Positions 1 through 8,419 of a stretch of DNA of 14,308 bases are shown here, piece after piece. The position numbers and the translations under genes are program-made. The notes under the pieces were generated by a model that saw only the letters and a program-made list of their open reading frames with translations, did not search any database and was not told where the DNA came from. How positions within the stretch are numbered: the stretch's first letter is position 1; every line of letters starts with the position of its first letter. This DNA is from Euperipatoides rowelli (taxonomy: Eukaryota > Onychophora > Udeonychophora > Euonychophora > Peripatopsidae). The stretch lies in NCBI GenBank assembly GCA_003024985.2, contig PXIH01S0010810.1; one strand, 5' to 3'.

Positions 1-204
1 ATATATACATACATATAAAAGTAGATAGGAAACAGCATTTCTGGAACAATCCAGGTCTTTTCAAGATGGTTGCCGAAAGTGATGTCATTTTTTAGTTAAA
101 AAATCCAAGATGGTTGCCATCCTTTGCCCATATATGGGCATATGACATCACATTATGATGCATTCTGGATAGGATTAGGATGCATGATTGGACATCTCAG
201 TCAC

Positions 205-282
205 TTCTCACTCTCATTCCCATTCTAGTTCTTATTCTTGTTCCTATTCCTGTTCTCACTCTCATTCTCATTCTCATTTTAT
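205..282. repeat. Degenerate hexamer run (CTCATT / CTATTC)
   Basis: This is a short pyrimidine-rich array of six-base words such as CTCATT, CCTATT and TCTTATT. It interrupts the surrounding GATGCATGAT-type repeats. The final copies (CTCATTCTCATTCTCATTTT) are the most regular. No gene content is visible. Confidence 0.75.
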
Positions 283-486
283 AACCAAATATGGGCATAT
301 ATTGTCATTTGATGATGCATGTTGGGATTGATTATGATGGGATTGATTATGATGCATGATAGGATTGAAAAAGTTTCTGGAACCATCTGGGGTTTTTCCA
401 GATGCATGAGAGGATTGATTATCATGCTTGATGGGATTGAAAAAAGTTTCTGCCCCTATCTGGGTCTTTTTCCAGATGCATGATGG

Positions 487-618
487 GATTGATTATGATG
501 CATGATAGGATTGATTATGATGCATGAAATAATTGATTATGATGCATGATGAGATTGAGAATGATGCATGATGGGATAGATTATGATGCATGATAGGATT
601 GAAAAAGTTTCTAGAACC
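487..618. repeat. 22-bp tandem repeat
   Basis: Units start at 487, 509, 531, 553, 575 and 597, a spacing of exactly 22 bp. The consensus is close to GATTGATTATGATGCATGAT plus two bases. The sixth unit runs directly into the ~45-bp module (ATTGAAAAAGTTTC). Isolated earlier copies occur at 326-360 and near 412-435. The constant period with few substitutions indicates a local tandem array. Confidence 0.85.
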
Positions 619-880
619 ATCCAATTCTTTTCCAAGATGGCCAAATGGAAGTGATGTCATAGGATGTGCAGAAACATGTGCAAAAAACCTAGTCATTTTT
701 TTTAAAAAAAATAGAAAATGTTAGAGGGGGTGGATTCTCAGGTCACATGACTACGATGTCATACATTACATCCGGGTATTTTCAAGATGCATGATGGGAT
801 TGAAAATGTGTCTATACCCATCCAGGTTCTTTTTTCCAAAGTCCAAGATGGTGGACATCTACCATGCATGTGACTTCCAT

Positions 881-1139
881 AACCATTTCCATATCCTTCA
901 ATCCTAAAATAACTCTACTTCCATTACAAAAATGTAAACATTTTACTTTTAGTGACATGTTATGATGCATGGTGGGAATCTTCTTATTTTTAAGAGGGAT
1001 CTTTAGGTGGGATCTTCAATCTTGCTTCTGGTTGGTTCATATTATTTTAGTATAGGGGGTAAAAGTCTTTAATTTCCCACTTTAAATCACTTCATCCTGA
1101 GCTCTCTCACAAGAAGTAATTTAACCATGTAATGCAGTA
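881..1139. other. Unassigned AT-rich spacer
   Basis: This stretch lies between the compound repeat and the first decayed gene. I see no open frame with coding character, no RNA gene and no clear repeat, apart from one isolated TTATGATGCATGGTGGGA word near 959-976 that resembles the upstream 22-bp unit. Confidence 0.4.
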
Positions 1140-2164
1140 ATACGGAGCAGTTAGAAGCCCTCGACGTTGATTTTACTGGAGATATGGAACTTGTGAATGT
1201 TATTTTAAGTGGGGATATAGATGCTATGGTCGCCGATGAAATAAATAGTTTATTTGCAATACTTGTCCAGAATGAAATTACCGGTCTTTAAGAACAAATT
1301 GCCGTCCAATCCGATATCGTAGTTACCACAGCCCGAGAAATATATAAATACAAGAATTATAAGCTCTAAGAAAAAAGAACTTATTATGTATAAAGTTAGA
1401 AAAAAATTTCTAAGTCTCTATTTTATTTTTAAAACTATGCATGACTTTTTTTTCTATTTATTTTTTTAGAAAGTTACACCGTAACTAAACCGGCACCGGA
1501 TATTATCACTATCCCACACACCCCACCTGCATCACTGGTCATACCTTTAAAACTGATAAACCCAATATACCATTCGAATCTAGATGTCATGAAAAAGATT
1601 GCTATGAATTAGTAGCCATTGAATATGATTTAAATTATTATCCTTAATTTATATTTTATTGTATGAAACATAAAACATGTGGGTATCATGGTTCTAAGAT
1701 CATCATGGAGAATTCCAATTATTGTGCTATCCTCTATCATAATTGCAATGGATTCGCTCAGAGAATGCCATAACTTTACTATGATGATGGGGATGATGAT
1801 GTATTATTCCCATATCTGAATACCACCCAGCTGTAACTTCACTATTGAGTTCTACCCCGACTCAAGTCATACCTAGCCCGAATGAGTCCTAACTACACCA
1901 ACCGATCAAGTTATTCCTAAAATCAAGATGAAGAGAAGTTATGCTAACAAATGATTTGAACCTTCCTGTTTACAGTAGTGAACGTGAAATTGAAGGCACA
2001 TATTTCTGTGGAGATCATTTCCCATCAATCAAGTTAGGCCACCCCAAATTATTTAATAAATATTACGGTATAACAAACCCATTAGGTGCCAAAAAATATA
2101 TATTTCTCTAGCTAAAAGGAAGAAACTCAATTCTAAAGGCAAGAAACATAAGTCTAAAAAGTAA
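1140..2164 (+). pseudogene. Decayed gene with Cys/His-rich segment and basic C-terminus
   Basis: I do not recognise the family. Coding character shows in several + frames joined by frameshifts. An N-terminal acidic part (1146-1368) includes DVDFTGDMELVNVILSGD and has one in-frame TAA. A gap with a long T-rich run ending in TAG at 1470 could be an old intron end. A middle part (about 1500-1830) has a putative zinc-binding pattern: CHEKDC, then CMKHKTCGYHG about 30 residues later, then a further C and H. A C-terminal part (about 1975-2164) includes YFCGDHFPSIKLGHPKLF and ends in a Lys-rich tail at the TAA of 2162-2164. That tail could be a nuclear localisation or DNA-binding signal. The gene is co-oriented with the integrase downstream, so I infer it belongs to the same Polinton-like element. 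At least four lesions make it non-functional. Confidence 0.5.
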
Positions 2165-2198
2165 AAATAACAAATCAAAATCAATATATAATTTTTGA

Positions 2199-2236
2199 CC
2201 AATCACAGAAGAGCTGATGTAAAGTACAATATATAA
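2199..2236 (+). promoter_or_regulatory. Possible CCAAT/TATA promoter upstream of the 2322 gene
   Basis: A CCAATCA box (2199-2205) is followed by TATATAA (2230-2236). The TATA box lies about 85 bp before the ATG at 2322, and a T-rich run ending in CTGCAG (to about 2275) sits between. The order and spacing suit a compact promoter for the next gene of the element. In DNA this rich in A and T, chance TATA matches are common, so the call is tentative. Confidence 0.3.
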
Positions 2237-2321
2237 CCTTCAAAATTATTTTAATCTCTTTCTTTTTTCTGCAGCTGTTCTTGCTTAATCATACTTTTAC
2301 AAGACCTGTTTTTCAAATATC

Positions 2322-3178
2322 ATGAATGCTTCAAAAGTCGATACGCATTATGTACCTTACACTATGGAAATGAAACCTATGAAGAAGAAGTCTACATTTC
2401 AGAATACTTTAGAAACCATACCGGAAAATGAAATGTCTTCTCAACCTATAAATCATTATTCCAATGCCTTACCACCTTACCAGGCAACCAATAGAGTGTA
2501 CCGGAAAATTAAATGTCTTCTCAACCTATGAATCATTACACCAATGCCTTATCACCTTGCCAGGGAACCGATAGAGTGAGTGTAACAGAAAATGAGATTT
2601 CTTCTCCCCAACCCATGTACCATTATACCGATGCCTTGCCACCATACCATGGAAGTAGTGTAGCACCTAAATTGGATTATCCTGAAGGACATACCCCATT
2701 AGATTTTAATGATTTGAAAACTTCTGTTCATCAACTTGTATCCAAAATAGGAAAAACTTTTAATTTCAAGGGCATTTTACCAAGTGAATGTTTTTATCAT
2801 TTTAAATGTGTTTATGCTATGAGTAAAGAATTTCAGAAGAAAATTGAACTTTCAGAAAGTAAAGACATTATTCAATATTTCAATTTTATGGAATATATCT
2901 ACCATCTTTATTTTGATCTTATTGTTTTATGTAAAGAAAAAAAATTATCTCTAACACCTCAGCATTTGAAATTAAAAGCTAAAAATTTACTCAGTAAAAT
3001 ACTTTTACAGGACATTTTATTCATAGCTTTGAATGAAGGTGATTTTATTGAAAATATGATTGAGATTAATACTTATGTGAATCAATGTATTGAATATCCA
3101 CAATTACACTTGATGTACTTTTACTTACGACAAAAATGTTATTGTAAAGTTAAAAAATCAAATCCATTTGTATTTTGA
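2322..3178 (+). pseudogene. Unknown element-borne gene with repeated N-terminus, frameshifted
   Basis: No family is recognised. An open frame starts at ATG 2322 and runs to 2531. A second, overlapping frame (2513-3178, 221 codons) carries the rest, so one gene has been split. The break comes from a 4-bp deletion at the end of the first internal repeat (2498-2501) plus a GAA-to-TAA change at the start of the second. The N-terminal third contains three ~26-residue repeats (consensus close to ENEMSSQPMNHYTNALPPYQ). The C-terminal part (from about 2675) is Lys/Leu/Ile-rich and predicted helical, with FNFKGILPSECFYHFKCVYA and a Cys-containing end CYCKVKK. The second frame is the least damaged of the block and could still be read from its own ATG at 2513. 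AATAAA motifs follow the stop (3226, 3290 area). Position and strand suggest it belongs to the Polinton-like element. Confidence 0.55.
2421..2662 (+). repeat. Three in-gene tandem repeats of 78-84 bp
   Basis: The copies are 2421-2500 (80 bp), 2501-2584 (84 bp) and 2585-2662 (78 bp). Each encodes a version of a motif with SSQP, HYTNAL (or SNAL, TDAL) and PPYQ or PPYH. Copy 1 lacks 4 bp relative to copy 2 at its end (GTGTA against GTGAGTGTA), which causes the frameshift in the host gene. Unequal exchange within such repeats is a normal source of copy-number change. Confidence 0.8.
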
Positions 3179-3519
3179 TTAAATTATGAATAACTTAAAT
3201 GACTAAACTTTTTTTCTAGTTTTGAAAAATAAAAAATATAGTTTGAAAAAAAAATTAGAAGTGCAAAAAATATCTATGTGATGTTTAATAAATGTTTTTT
3301 TTTAAATAAATGTCTTGTTTTTACTCACAATAAAATAGCCATACAAAATAATATAACCACACAAGCAGAGATGATTGGAAGATTTTTCAGGTATCAGAGG
3401 TAAGTTTAAGTATAAGACTTGAAAAAAAAATTAAAATAATTTTGTAGCTTACTTTGACTTTTAGAAAGAGGGTCATAATGTCCCCTAACAATTAGAGAAG
3501 TTTAGGTTCAAGTCATACC
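3179..3519. other. Non-coding AT-rich spacer
   Basis: This 340-bp stretch follows the 2322-3178 gene. It contains poly-A/poly-T runs and several AATAAA-type motifs (3226-3231, 3290 and 3328 areas) that could end the upstream transcript. I see no open frame with coding character and no RNA gene. Confidence 0.4.
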
Positions 3520-3896
3520 ATGAAACCTTTATTAAGATTTACAGATGAATTAAGTTCTAAAGAAAAAGAATAACATTTTATTATATTGTGCAGAATTAGT
3601 TTACAAGATTATGTACCCCCAATATATAAAACCTGTATGCTGTCACGATATGGATTGGGATAGCTACCGGAATTTTTTCTGTACTACACTATAATACTTT
3701 AGATGAAGTGAAGGAAGTATATATAATTTTTTGTCATGGATTTCATATAGAGTATGAAAACTTTGAAATTAGAAAAGAATGGAGTCTGAAACTTAAAGCT
3801 TATATTTTATCAAATGATTGGGAATATACAAGATGGTTCCCTATCACTTATAGTATCCTTCAATATTTATGGGAAACATATAAGGATAGGTGTTAA
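3520..3896 (+). pseudogene. Small unknown gene, frameshifted, part of the element
   Basis: An ATG at 3520 opens a frame (MKPLLRFTDELSSKEKE) that stops at a TAA. Coding character resumes in the same or neighbouring frames through about 3600-3700 (VPPIYKTC, then CCHDMDWDSYRNFFCTTL). It ends as a clean 62-codon frame at 3708-3896 rich in Trp, Tyr and Phe (EYTRWFPITYSILQYLWETY). The joined product would be about 120 residues. The aromatic-rich end and scattered Cys/His suggest a small folded protein, but I know no family for it. It lies between the 2322 gene and the integrase on the same strand, so I infer it was a gene of the same element. Stops and frameshifts make it non-functional. Confidence 0.4.
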
Positions 3897-4009
3897 ATTC
3901 ATTTTCATTTTAGTTAGAGTTGAGTCATGATCCTTTCAGATGTCCAAAAGTTAAAATCTTATGCTGGAGTCGGTGTTGTGATTATAAAAATTGAAACCCA
4001 ATGATGGAT

Positions 4010-4976
4010 CGAAATTATTACTACCTGAACAAGTAGGGAGTCTATCAGGGAAACAAGCCTTCCATCAAGGTGTATATAAAGATATACAAGCTAATTAAAA
4101 AAAGATTGGTTTACAATTCAAGATGCCTATACGTTACATAAACTGGTAAGAAAAAAAATTAAACACTGAAAGACTATCGTACATTGGATTAATGATCAAT
4201 TTCAAGCCGATTTAGTAGATTTACAAAATATTTCCAAATACAATTCCGGTTATAAATATCTTTTAACATGTACCAATGTATTTTCCAAATACCCATGGGC
4301 TCTACCCATCATTGCATTTAAAAAATTATGCAAGAACGGAAACCTAATAAGATTCAGACCGATGATGGAAAAGAATTTCAGAATCAGATCTTTCAAACTT
4401 ATTTAAAAGAAAATTCTATTCATTTTATCACTACTAAGTCCGAATTAAAAGACCCAGTTGTGGAGATATTTTACCGTTAAAAATAAAATAATGTATTTAG
4501 ATGTTTTACCCAATTGACTAAAAGTAATAATCGATCCTTTCATAGAAGTATTCAGCAAAGTCCGCTAGAAGTGAATCAGAAAAATGAAAAAGTCTATGCT
4601 ATTTTATACAAAGATAAATTATGGGATGACTCACAAGTCTTTACATTTAAAATCAGACAAGTTAGAATTTCTAAAATGAAACAAGTTTTCAATAAAGGCT
4701 ACCTACTGAGTTGGACTCAAGAAATATTTATTATACAGAGCAGATCCCTACCGTACCCCCAGTATATAAAATCAAAGGTTTAAATAACGAAGTCATTGAT
4801 GGTACATACTACCAAGAAGAACTGCAAGCTGTTAAAATTGAGAGTTTGTATTATTTTAACATAGAAAAAATCTTGAAAGAAGAAAGAAGTGGACGAGAAA
4901 AATATTAACACATCAAGTGGCAAGAGTATCCATCATCATTCAACTCTTGGGTTCTGGTAAAAGACTTAAAAAAATC
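4010..4976 (+). pseudogene. Polinton/Maverick-type integrase with chromodomain, decayed
   Basis: Retrovirus-like DDE integrases cut and join the ends of an element into chromosomal DNA. An N-terminal piece ends with IQDAYTLHKLVRKKIKH (about 4097-4165). The catalytic core follows, with FQADLVDLQ (first Asp, 4209-4211), YNSGYKYLLTCTNVFSKYPW, QTDDGKEFQ (second Asp, 4361-4363) and SELKDPVVEIF (Glu, 4463-4465). The second Asp and the Glu are about 34 codons apart, the D-x(~35)-E spacing of the family. Then come SFHRSIQQSP (near 4540) and an SH3-like segment (VRISKMKQVFNKGYLLSW). The chromodomain has FNIEKILKEERSGREKY, then KWQEYPSSFNSWV (to about 4959). The motif string LVDLQ...YNSGYKYLL is typical of integrases of Polintons/Mavericks and adintoviruses. 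Frames change at least four times and stops occur, including TAA just after the catalytic Glu region, so it is inactive. The stretch between the two Asp codons appears shortened. Confidence 0.85.
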
Positions 4977-5661
4977 ATGACTCATTTTTTTATATTACTT
5001 TACCTTCCAACAGTTGTATGGACTATTATCCTGAAAATACCCTCAAAATGTTAAAATTAAACTTTCTAAAGCATTAGATTTAACAGCAGCTGATTATGAA
5101 GTTGGAGTTGCTGAAATCCAATACCCACAGATTAGGTATACAATTGATCGATAAAAATAATAATGATATCTATTTTTACTATAAAAATGAATAGGAAACA
5201 ACTGATCACCATATTAAAAAAATTAATATTCCTGTCAGAATCTAAAGTACTATTCAAGAACTCATTAAAGCCATCAATATTTCCATTCAATCAACCCTTT
5301 TTAAATTTGATGTTCAGGTTTTTAATTTTAAAACCTGTATTAGTGCAAGTGCTGAATCTATGAGTAAACTGACTAATATATATATACATTTTCTGAATTA
5401 CAACACTCATCTCATATCTGCAGACTTCAAGGATTTAAAGAAGCTATACATTGTATGTGGAAAAGATGAATTCTACCTTCTTTGATCATAAAACTCAAAA
5501 TTTAACAAACTTTTATAAAAGTGACTTTAATAAAGATTCACGAATTGTGAGTACTTATCCAAGTGATATAATTAGAGGCATGTATAGTTTATTTATTTAT
5601 TCTGATGTTATCAGCCGACAAGTCGTAGGTGATATGCATGCTCCACTTCTTTGTATGATAC

Positions 5662-6455
5662 CAATAGATCAGGGTTTCTTAACCTATGGGTCGTGACCCA
5701 AAATTGGGTCGCTTGGTATATTTTATGGGTCAGAAAATATTTTCAACAAAAAGAATACTTTAAAATCTGTGTACGTATTTTTGTCATAATGGAAAGGGCT
5801 GACGGCAGTTGTGTCAAAATTATCTAAATCGATCATTTCCCTTCTAGATTATCGTAGGGTTGGGCATAGTGGATTCAGACCTAGTTGGAGTTAGGGTAGA
5901 GGTAATGTTAGCACTGTAAATAAAAAAATTAAGTCTGCTTTCATCTTGATCATGTGACTAAATGGGATTTAGACCTTCCAGTTTCTAGGCACATGTCATT
6001 GTAAGGACTTGCGCCTAGTGGAAGTGAAGAATTATGAACTTTTAGTCAAGTGAACAAGATGGCTAGCAGCTTTATTTTATTATTATACAGTCCTAATCTT
6101 TCCCTAATCCTGAACCCTAACTTCTACTACATATTAAACTCACTATGCCACACCCCTATGATGATGATGAAGGAATGAAATAAACCTTTTTTAATCGATT
6201 TTGATAATTTTAACAGAATTTACTTTTGCCATACAGTTAATCAACTGGTAACCAATCAGCAGGCACTATGCACTTGAAAAGTTCATAATTCCTCACTTCC
6301 ATTAGGCCCTAATATTGTAAGGGAGCCAGTCGTTTCCTAGTCACCGAATGTGTTGAATGTAGTTGCTGTTGGCCATTCTATTTGGGTCACTAAACCAAAA
6401 CTATTACCCCAATTTGGGTCACGACTCAAAAAGGTTAAGAAACCCTGCAATAGAT
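5662..6455. mobile_element. hAT-type non-autonomous transposon with 8-bp TSD
   Basis: The element proper is 5670-6447 (778 bp). Its ends are inverted repeats: both read CAGGGTTTCTTAACCT for 16 identical bases, followed by imperfect matches including GTCGTGACCCAAA. It is flanked by a perfect 8-bp target duplication, CAATAGAT, at 5662-5669 and 6448-6455. An 8-bp duplication and a CAGGG...CCCTG end are typical of the hAT superfamily (established knowledge). No transposase frame is present, so it depended on another copy. It interrupts the Polinton-associated gene and carries a nested element at 6007-6313. Without that nested element and its duplicated target it would be about 462 bp. Confidence 0.92.
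5998..6322. mobile_element. Nested inverted-repeat element with 9-bp TSD (MULE-like?)
   Basis: The element proper is 6007-6313 (307 bp). Its terminal inverted repeats are about 37 bp with roughly five mismatches. The left end holds GTGGAAGTGAAGAATTATGA, and the right end read on the minus strand holds ATGGAAGTGAGGAATTATGA. A perfect 9-bp duplication ATTGTAAGG flanks it at 5998-6006 and 6314-6322. Nine-base duplications are usual for Mutator-like elements, so I lean to that superfamily, but an 8-bp hAT reading cannot be excluded. No open frame is present. It sits inside the hAT-type element and must be younger than it. Confidence 0.8.
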
Positions 6456-6550
6456 ACTCAAAACAAATTTGTACGGTAAATAAAAAGAAATTATATTCCA
6501 CATTTACCTGTACCAAGACTATTGATTTAGACATCCAAGATAACACAGGT

Positions 6551-6585
6551 ATTCTTTTTCTTTTCTTTTTTCTTTTTTTTTTTTA
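6551..6585 (+). repeat. Pyrimidine microsatellite at gene end
   Basis: A run of C and T, mostly T, directly follows the last recognisable codons of the split gene (DNTG at about 6540-6550). Slippage here probably erased the final residues and stop. After it the DNA is plain AT-rich sequence with no further gene of the element. Confidence 0.7.
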
Positions 6586-6730
6586 TGTTTATTAAAATTA
6601 AATTCCTAATTCAAATTATATCACAATCTATAATGAAATTTACAGCTTTTTCACATATAAAATTAAATCTTTAAATCTCTAACCCTTTCATAACAATTGG
6701 AGAAGGAGAGAGATGCTGTACCTTGTACCA

Positions 6731-6922
6731 ATTTTTTTTTTAATAAATTTCCAGAATAAATCAATAAATTGATATCTATAATGATACAGAAAAATCTCTA
6801 GTGCGTACTGAATTCGAAAGAAAACTCTCCATCCCGCATCGGGGATTTCAGGATCGAATCTACAACCCAATAAACGCACTAGCTCCGGTAGCCAACAGCC
6901 TAGACCATTGCACCACGGAGCT
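6731..6922 (-). mobile_element. tRNA-derived SINE, degenerate
   Basis: Read on the minus strand, the 5' end (6922) starts AGCTCCG, a tRNA-like acceptor sequence. An RNA polymerase III A-box-like TGGTGCAATGG (6905-6915) and a B-box-like AGATTCGATCC (6851-6861) follow in the right order and spacing. A tRNA-unrelated body follows, and the copy ends in a run of A (T run at 6732-6741 on the + strand). It cannot fold as a full tRNA: after the D-arm region a CGGAGCT repeats the start in inverted form and no normal anticodon arm is visible. I found no convincing target duplication. A chance tRNA pseudogene is the alternative. Confidence 0.65.
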
Positions 6923-7112
6923 GTACATGGGGGAATTAATAATGCTGAGTGAATGACATTCTGAACCTGTAAAAAATACAATCAAAGAAAATTAATTTGA
7001 ATAATAGTAATTCAGATCATTAATGTTGGAATTTAACTAATAATTTAGCCTAGGAGCATGATGACTTGTGAATAGTCTATCTAAAGCCATAGCCTACTCG
7101 GAGAATATGTAC

Positions 7113-8410
7113 TACTCCCCTTTTTCAAAAATGGAATAGTCTAGAATAAAGTGGTATGAAACCAAGGAGACAATAAGTGATTCTCCCCTTTTTAAAAAAT
7201 GGAATAGTCTAGAACAAACGTGGTATGAAACAGGAGACAATAAGCACTTCTCCTTTCTTTCAAAAATGGAATAGTCTAGAATAAAAGTGGTATGAAACTG
7301 AGGGATAATAAGAACTTCTACCCTCTTTTCTAAATGGAATAGTCTAAAATAAAAGTGGTATGAAACTGATGATACAATAAGCACATCTCCCCATCTTTCA
7401 AAAATGGAATAGACTAGAATAATAGTGGTACGAAACCAAGGAGACAACAAGTGCTTCTCCCCTATTTAAAAAATGGAATAGTCTAGAATAAAGTGGTACG
7501 AAACCAAGGAGACAATAAGTGCTTCTCCCCTTTTTAAAAAATGGAATAGTCTAGAACAAGCGTGGTATGAAACAGGAGACAATAAGCACTTCTCATTTCT
7601 TTCAAAAATGAAATAGTCTAGAATAAAAGTGATATGAAACTGAGGGATAATAAGCACTTCTCCCCTCTTTTCTAAATGGAATAGTCTAAAATAAAAGTGG
7701 TATGAAACTGATGATACAATAAGCGCATCTCTCCTCTTTCTGAAATGGAATAGACTAGAATTAAAAGTGGTATGAAACCAAGGAGACAACAAGTGCATCT
7801 CCCCTCTTTAAAAAATGGAATAGTCTAGAACTAATGTGGTATGAAACAGGATACAATAAGCACTTCTCCTTTCTTTCAAAAATGGCATAGTCTAGAATAT
7901 AAGTGGTATGAAACAGAAGGTTAATAAGCACTTCTCCCCTCTTTTCTAAATGGAATAGTCTAAAATAAAAGTGGTATAAAACTGATCATACAATAAGTGC
8001 ATCTCCCCTCTTTCAAAAATGGAATAGACTAGAATAAAAGTGGTACGAAACCAAGGAGACAACAAGTGAATCTCCGCTCTTTAAAAAATGGAATAGTCTA
8101 GAACAAACATGGTATGAAACAGGAGACAATAAGCCCTTCTCCTTTCTTTCAAAAATGGAATAGCCTAGATTATAAGTGGTATGAAACTGAGGGATGATAA
8201 GCACTTCTCCCCTCTTTTCTAAATTTAATAGTCTAAAATAAAAGTGGTATGAAACTGATGATACAATAAGGGCATTTCCCCTCTTTCAAAAATGGAATAG
8301 ACTAGTATAAAAGTGGTATGAAACTATGTAAAAAATAAGTGCTCGGCCTTCTTTCGAAAATGGAATTAACTAGAATAAAAATGGTATGAAACAAGGAAAC
8401 AATAAGCTCA
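7113..8410. repeat. 67-70 bp satellite with higher-order repeats
   Basis: Nineteen monomers share ATGGAATAGTCTAGAATAAA, then GTGGTATGAAAC, then a variable half. They start at 7131, 7199, 7266, 7334, 7404, 7473, 7541, 7608, 7676, 7745, 7815, 7882, 7950, 8019, 8088, 8155, 8223, 8292 and 8360, with a partial copy at the left edge. The variable halves define types: A1 (CCAAGGAGACAATAAGTG), B (ACAGGAGACAATAAGC), C (ACTGAGGGATAATAAG), D (ACTGATGATACAATAAG) and A2 (CCAAGGAGACAACAAGTG with GACTAGAAT). The order is A1-B-C-D-A2 twice (period 342 bp) and then B-C-D-A2 twice (period 273 and 272 bp). The last A2 and the final partial unit have diverged, as is usual at array edges. Open frames on the minus strand here are translations of the repeat. 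Confidence 0.95.
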
Positions 8411-8419
8411 TAAGTTGCT

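Larger units (their letters stand above)
1..880. repeat. Compound minisatellite region
   Basis: This gene-free stretch is built from a few recurring modules. One is the 22-bp unit annotated separately. Another is a ~45-bp module that starts near ATTGAAAAAGTTTCTGGAAC and ends near TTTTCCAAGATGG or TTTTCCAGATGCATGA. It recurs near 35-70, 365-412, 435-483, 597-640 and 798-850. The word GGGCATAT next to a TGATGCAT motif occurs near 136-160 and again near 291-320. The copies have diverged, so this is an old locally amplified repeat. The short open frame on the minus strand here is rich in His, Met and Ser and is only the translated repeat. Confidence 0.8.
4977..6575 (+). pseudogene. Conserved Polinton-associated protein, split by a transposon
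   Basis: The gene begins at ATG 4977, at the very end of the integrase chromodomain, a tight virus-like packing. The N-terminus shows LPSNSCMDYYPENTL (about 5004-5048), then KALDLTAADYEVGVAEIQYP. The middle runs through 5160-5450 in changing frames. A later part has SRIVSTYPSD, then MYSLFIYSDVISRQVVGDMH (about 5580-5640) and APLLCMIP. A 778-bp hAT-type element then interrupts it. The frame recovers after 6455, ending with CTKTIDLDIQDNTG (about 6509-6550). I know this motif set (LPSNSS-type start, VGD.xAPLL, a final DIxDxTG) from uncharacterised proteins that travel with Polinton-type integrases. A structural role in a virus-like particle is plausible but is inference. Several frameshifts and stops precede the insertion, so the gene may already have been dead. 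Confidence 0.6.

Noticed and set aside
128-137. Perfect CArG-box (CCATATATGG)
   Set aside because: It lies inside a tandem-repeat region with no nearby gene, and a near copy at 286-298 has already lost the motif. It is most likely chance.
1140-2164. Possible stop-codon reassignment (TAA/TAG read as Gln), since some stops replace likely Gln codons
   Set aside because: Other stops replace likely Glu codons, and there are true frameshifts throughout. SINEs and hAT elements point to an animal, so decay explains the stops better.
5670-6447. Overlapping 81- and 69-codon frames near the right end of the hAT-type element
   Set aside because: They cross the transposon boundary or its inverted repeat and do not resemble a hAT transposase.
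6851-6922. Functional tRNA gene
   Set aside because: A- and B-box-like motifs are present, but no complete cloverleaf with an anticodon arm and matching acceptor ends can be drawn. A SINE body and A-tail follow.
7112-8204. Minus-strand frames of 63-112 codons with repeated SYHF.LDYSIFE motifs
   Set aside because: They are the satellite read in frame. Monomer lengths are near multiples of three, so the frames run on by chance and then shift.
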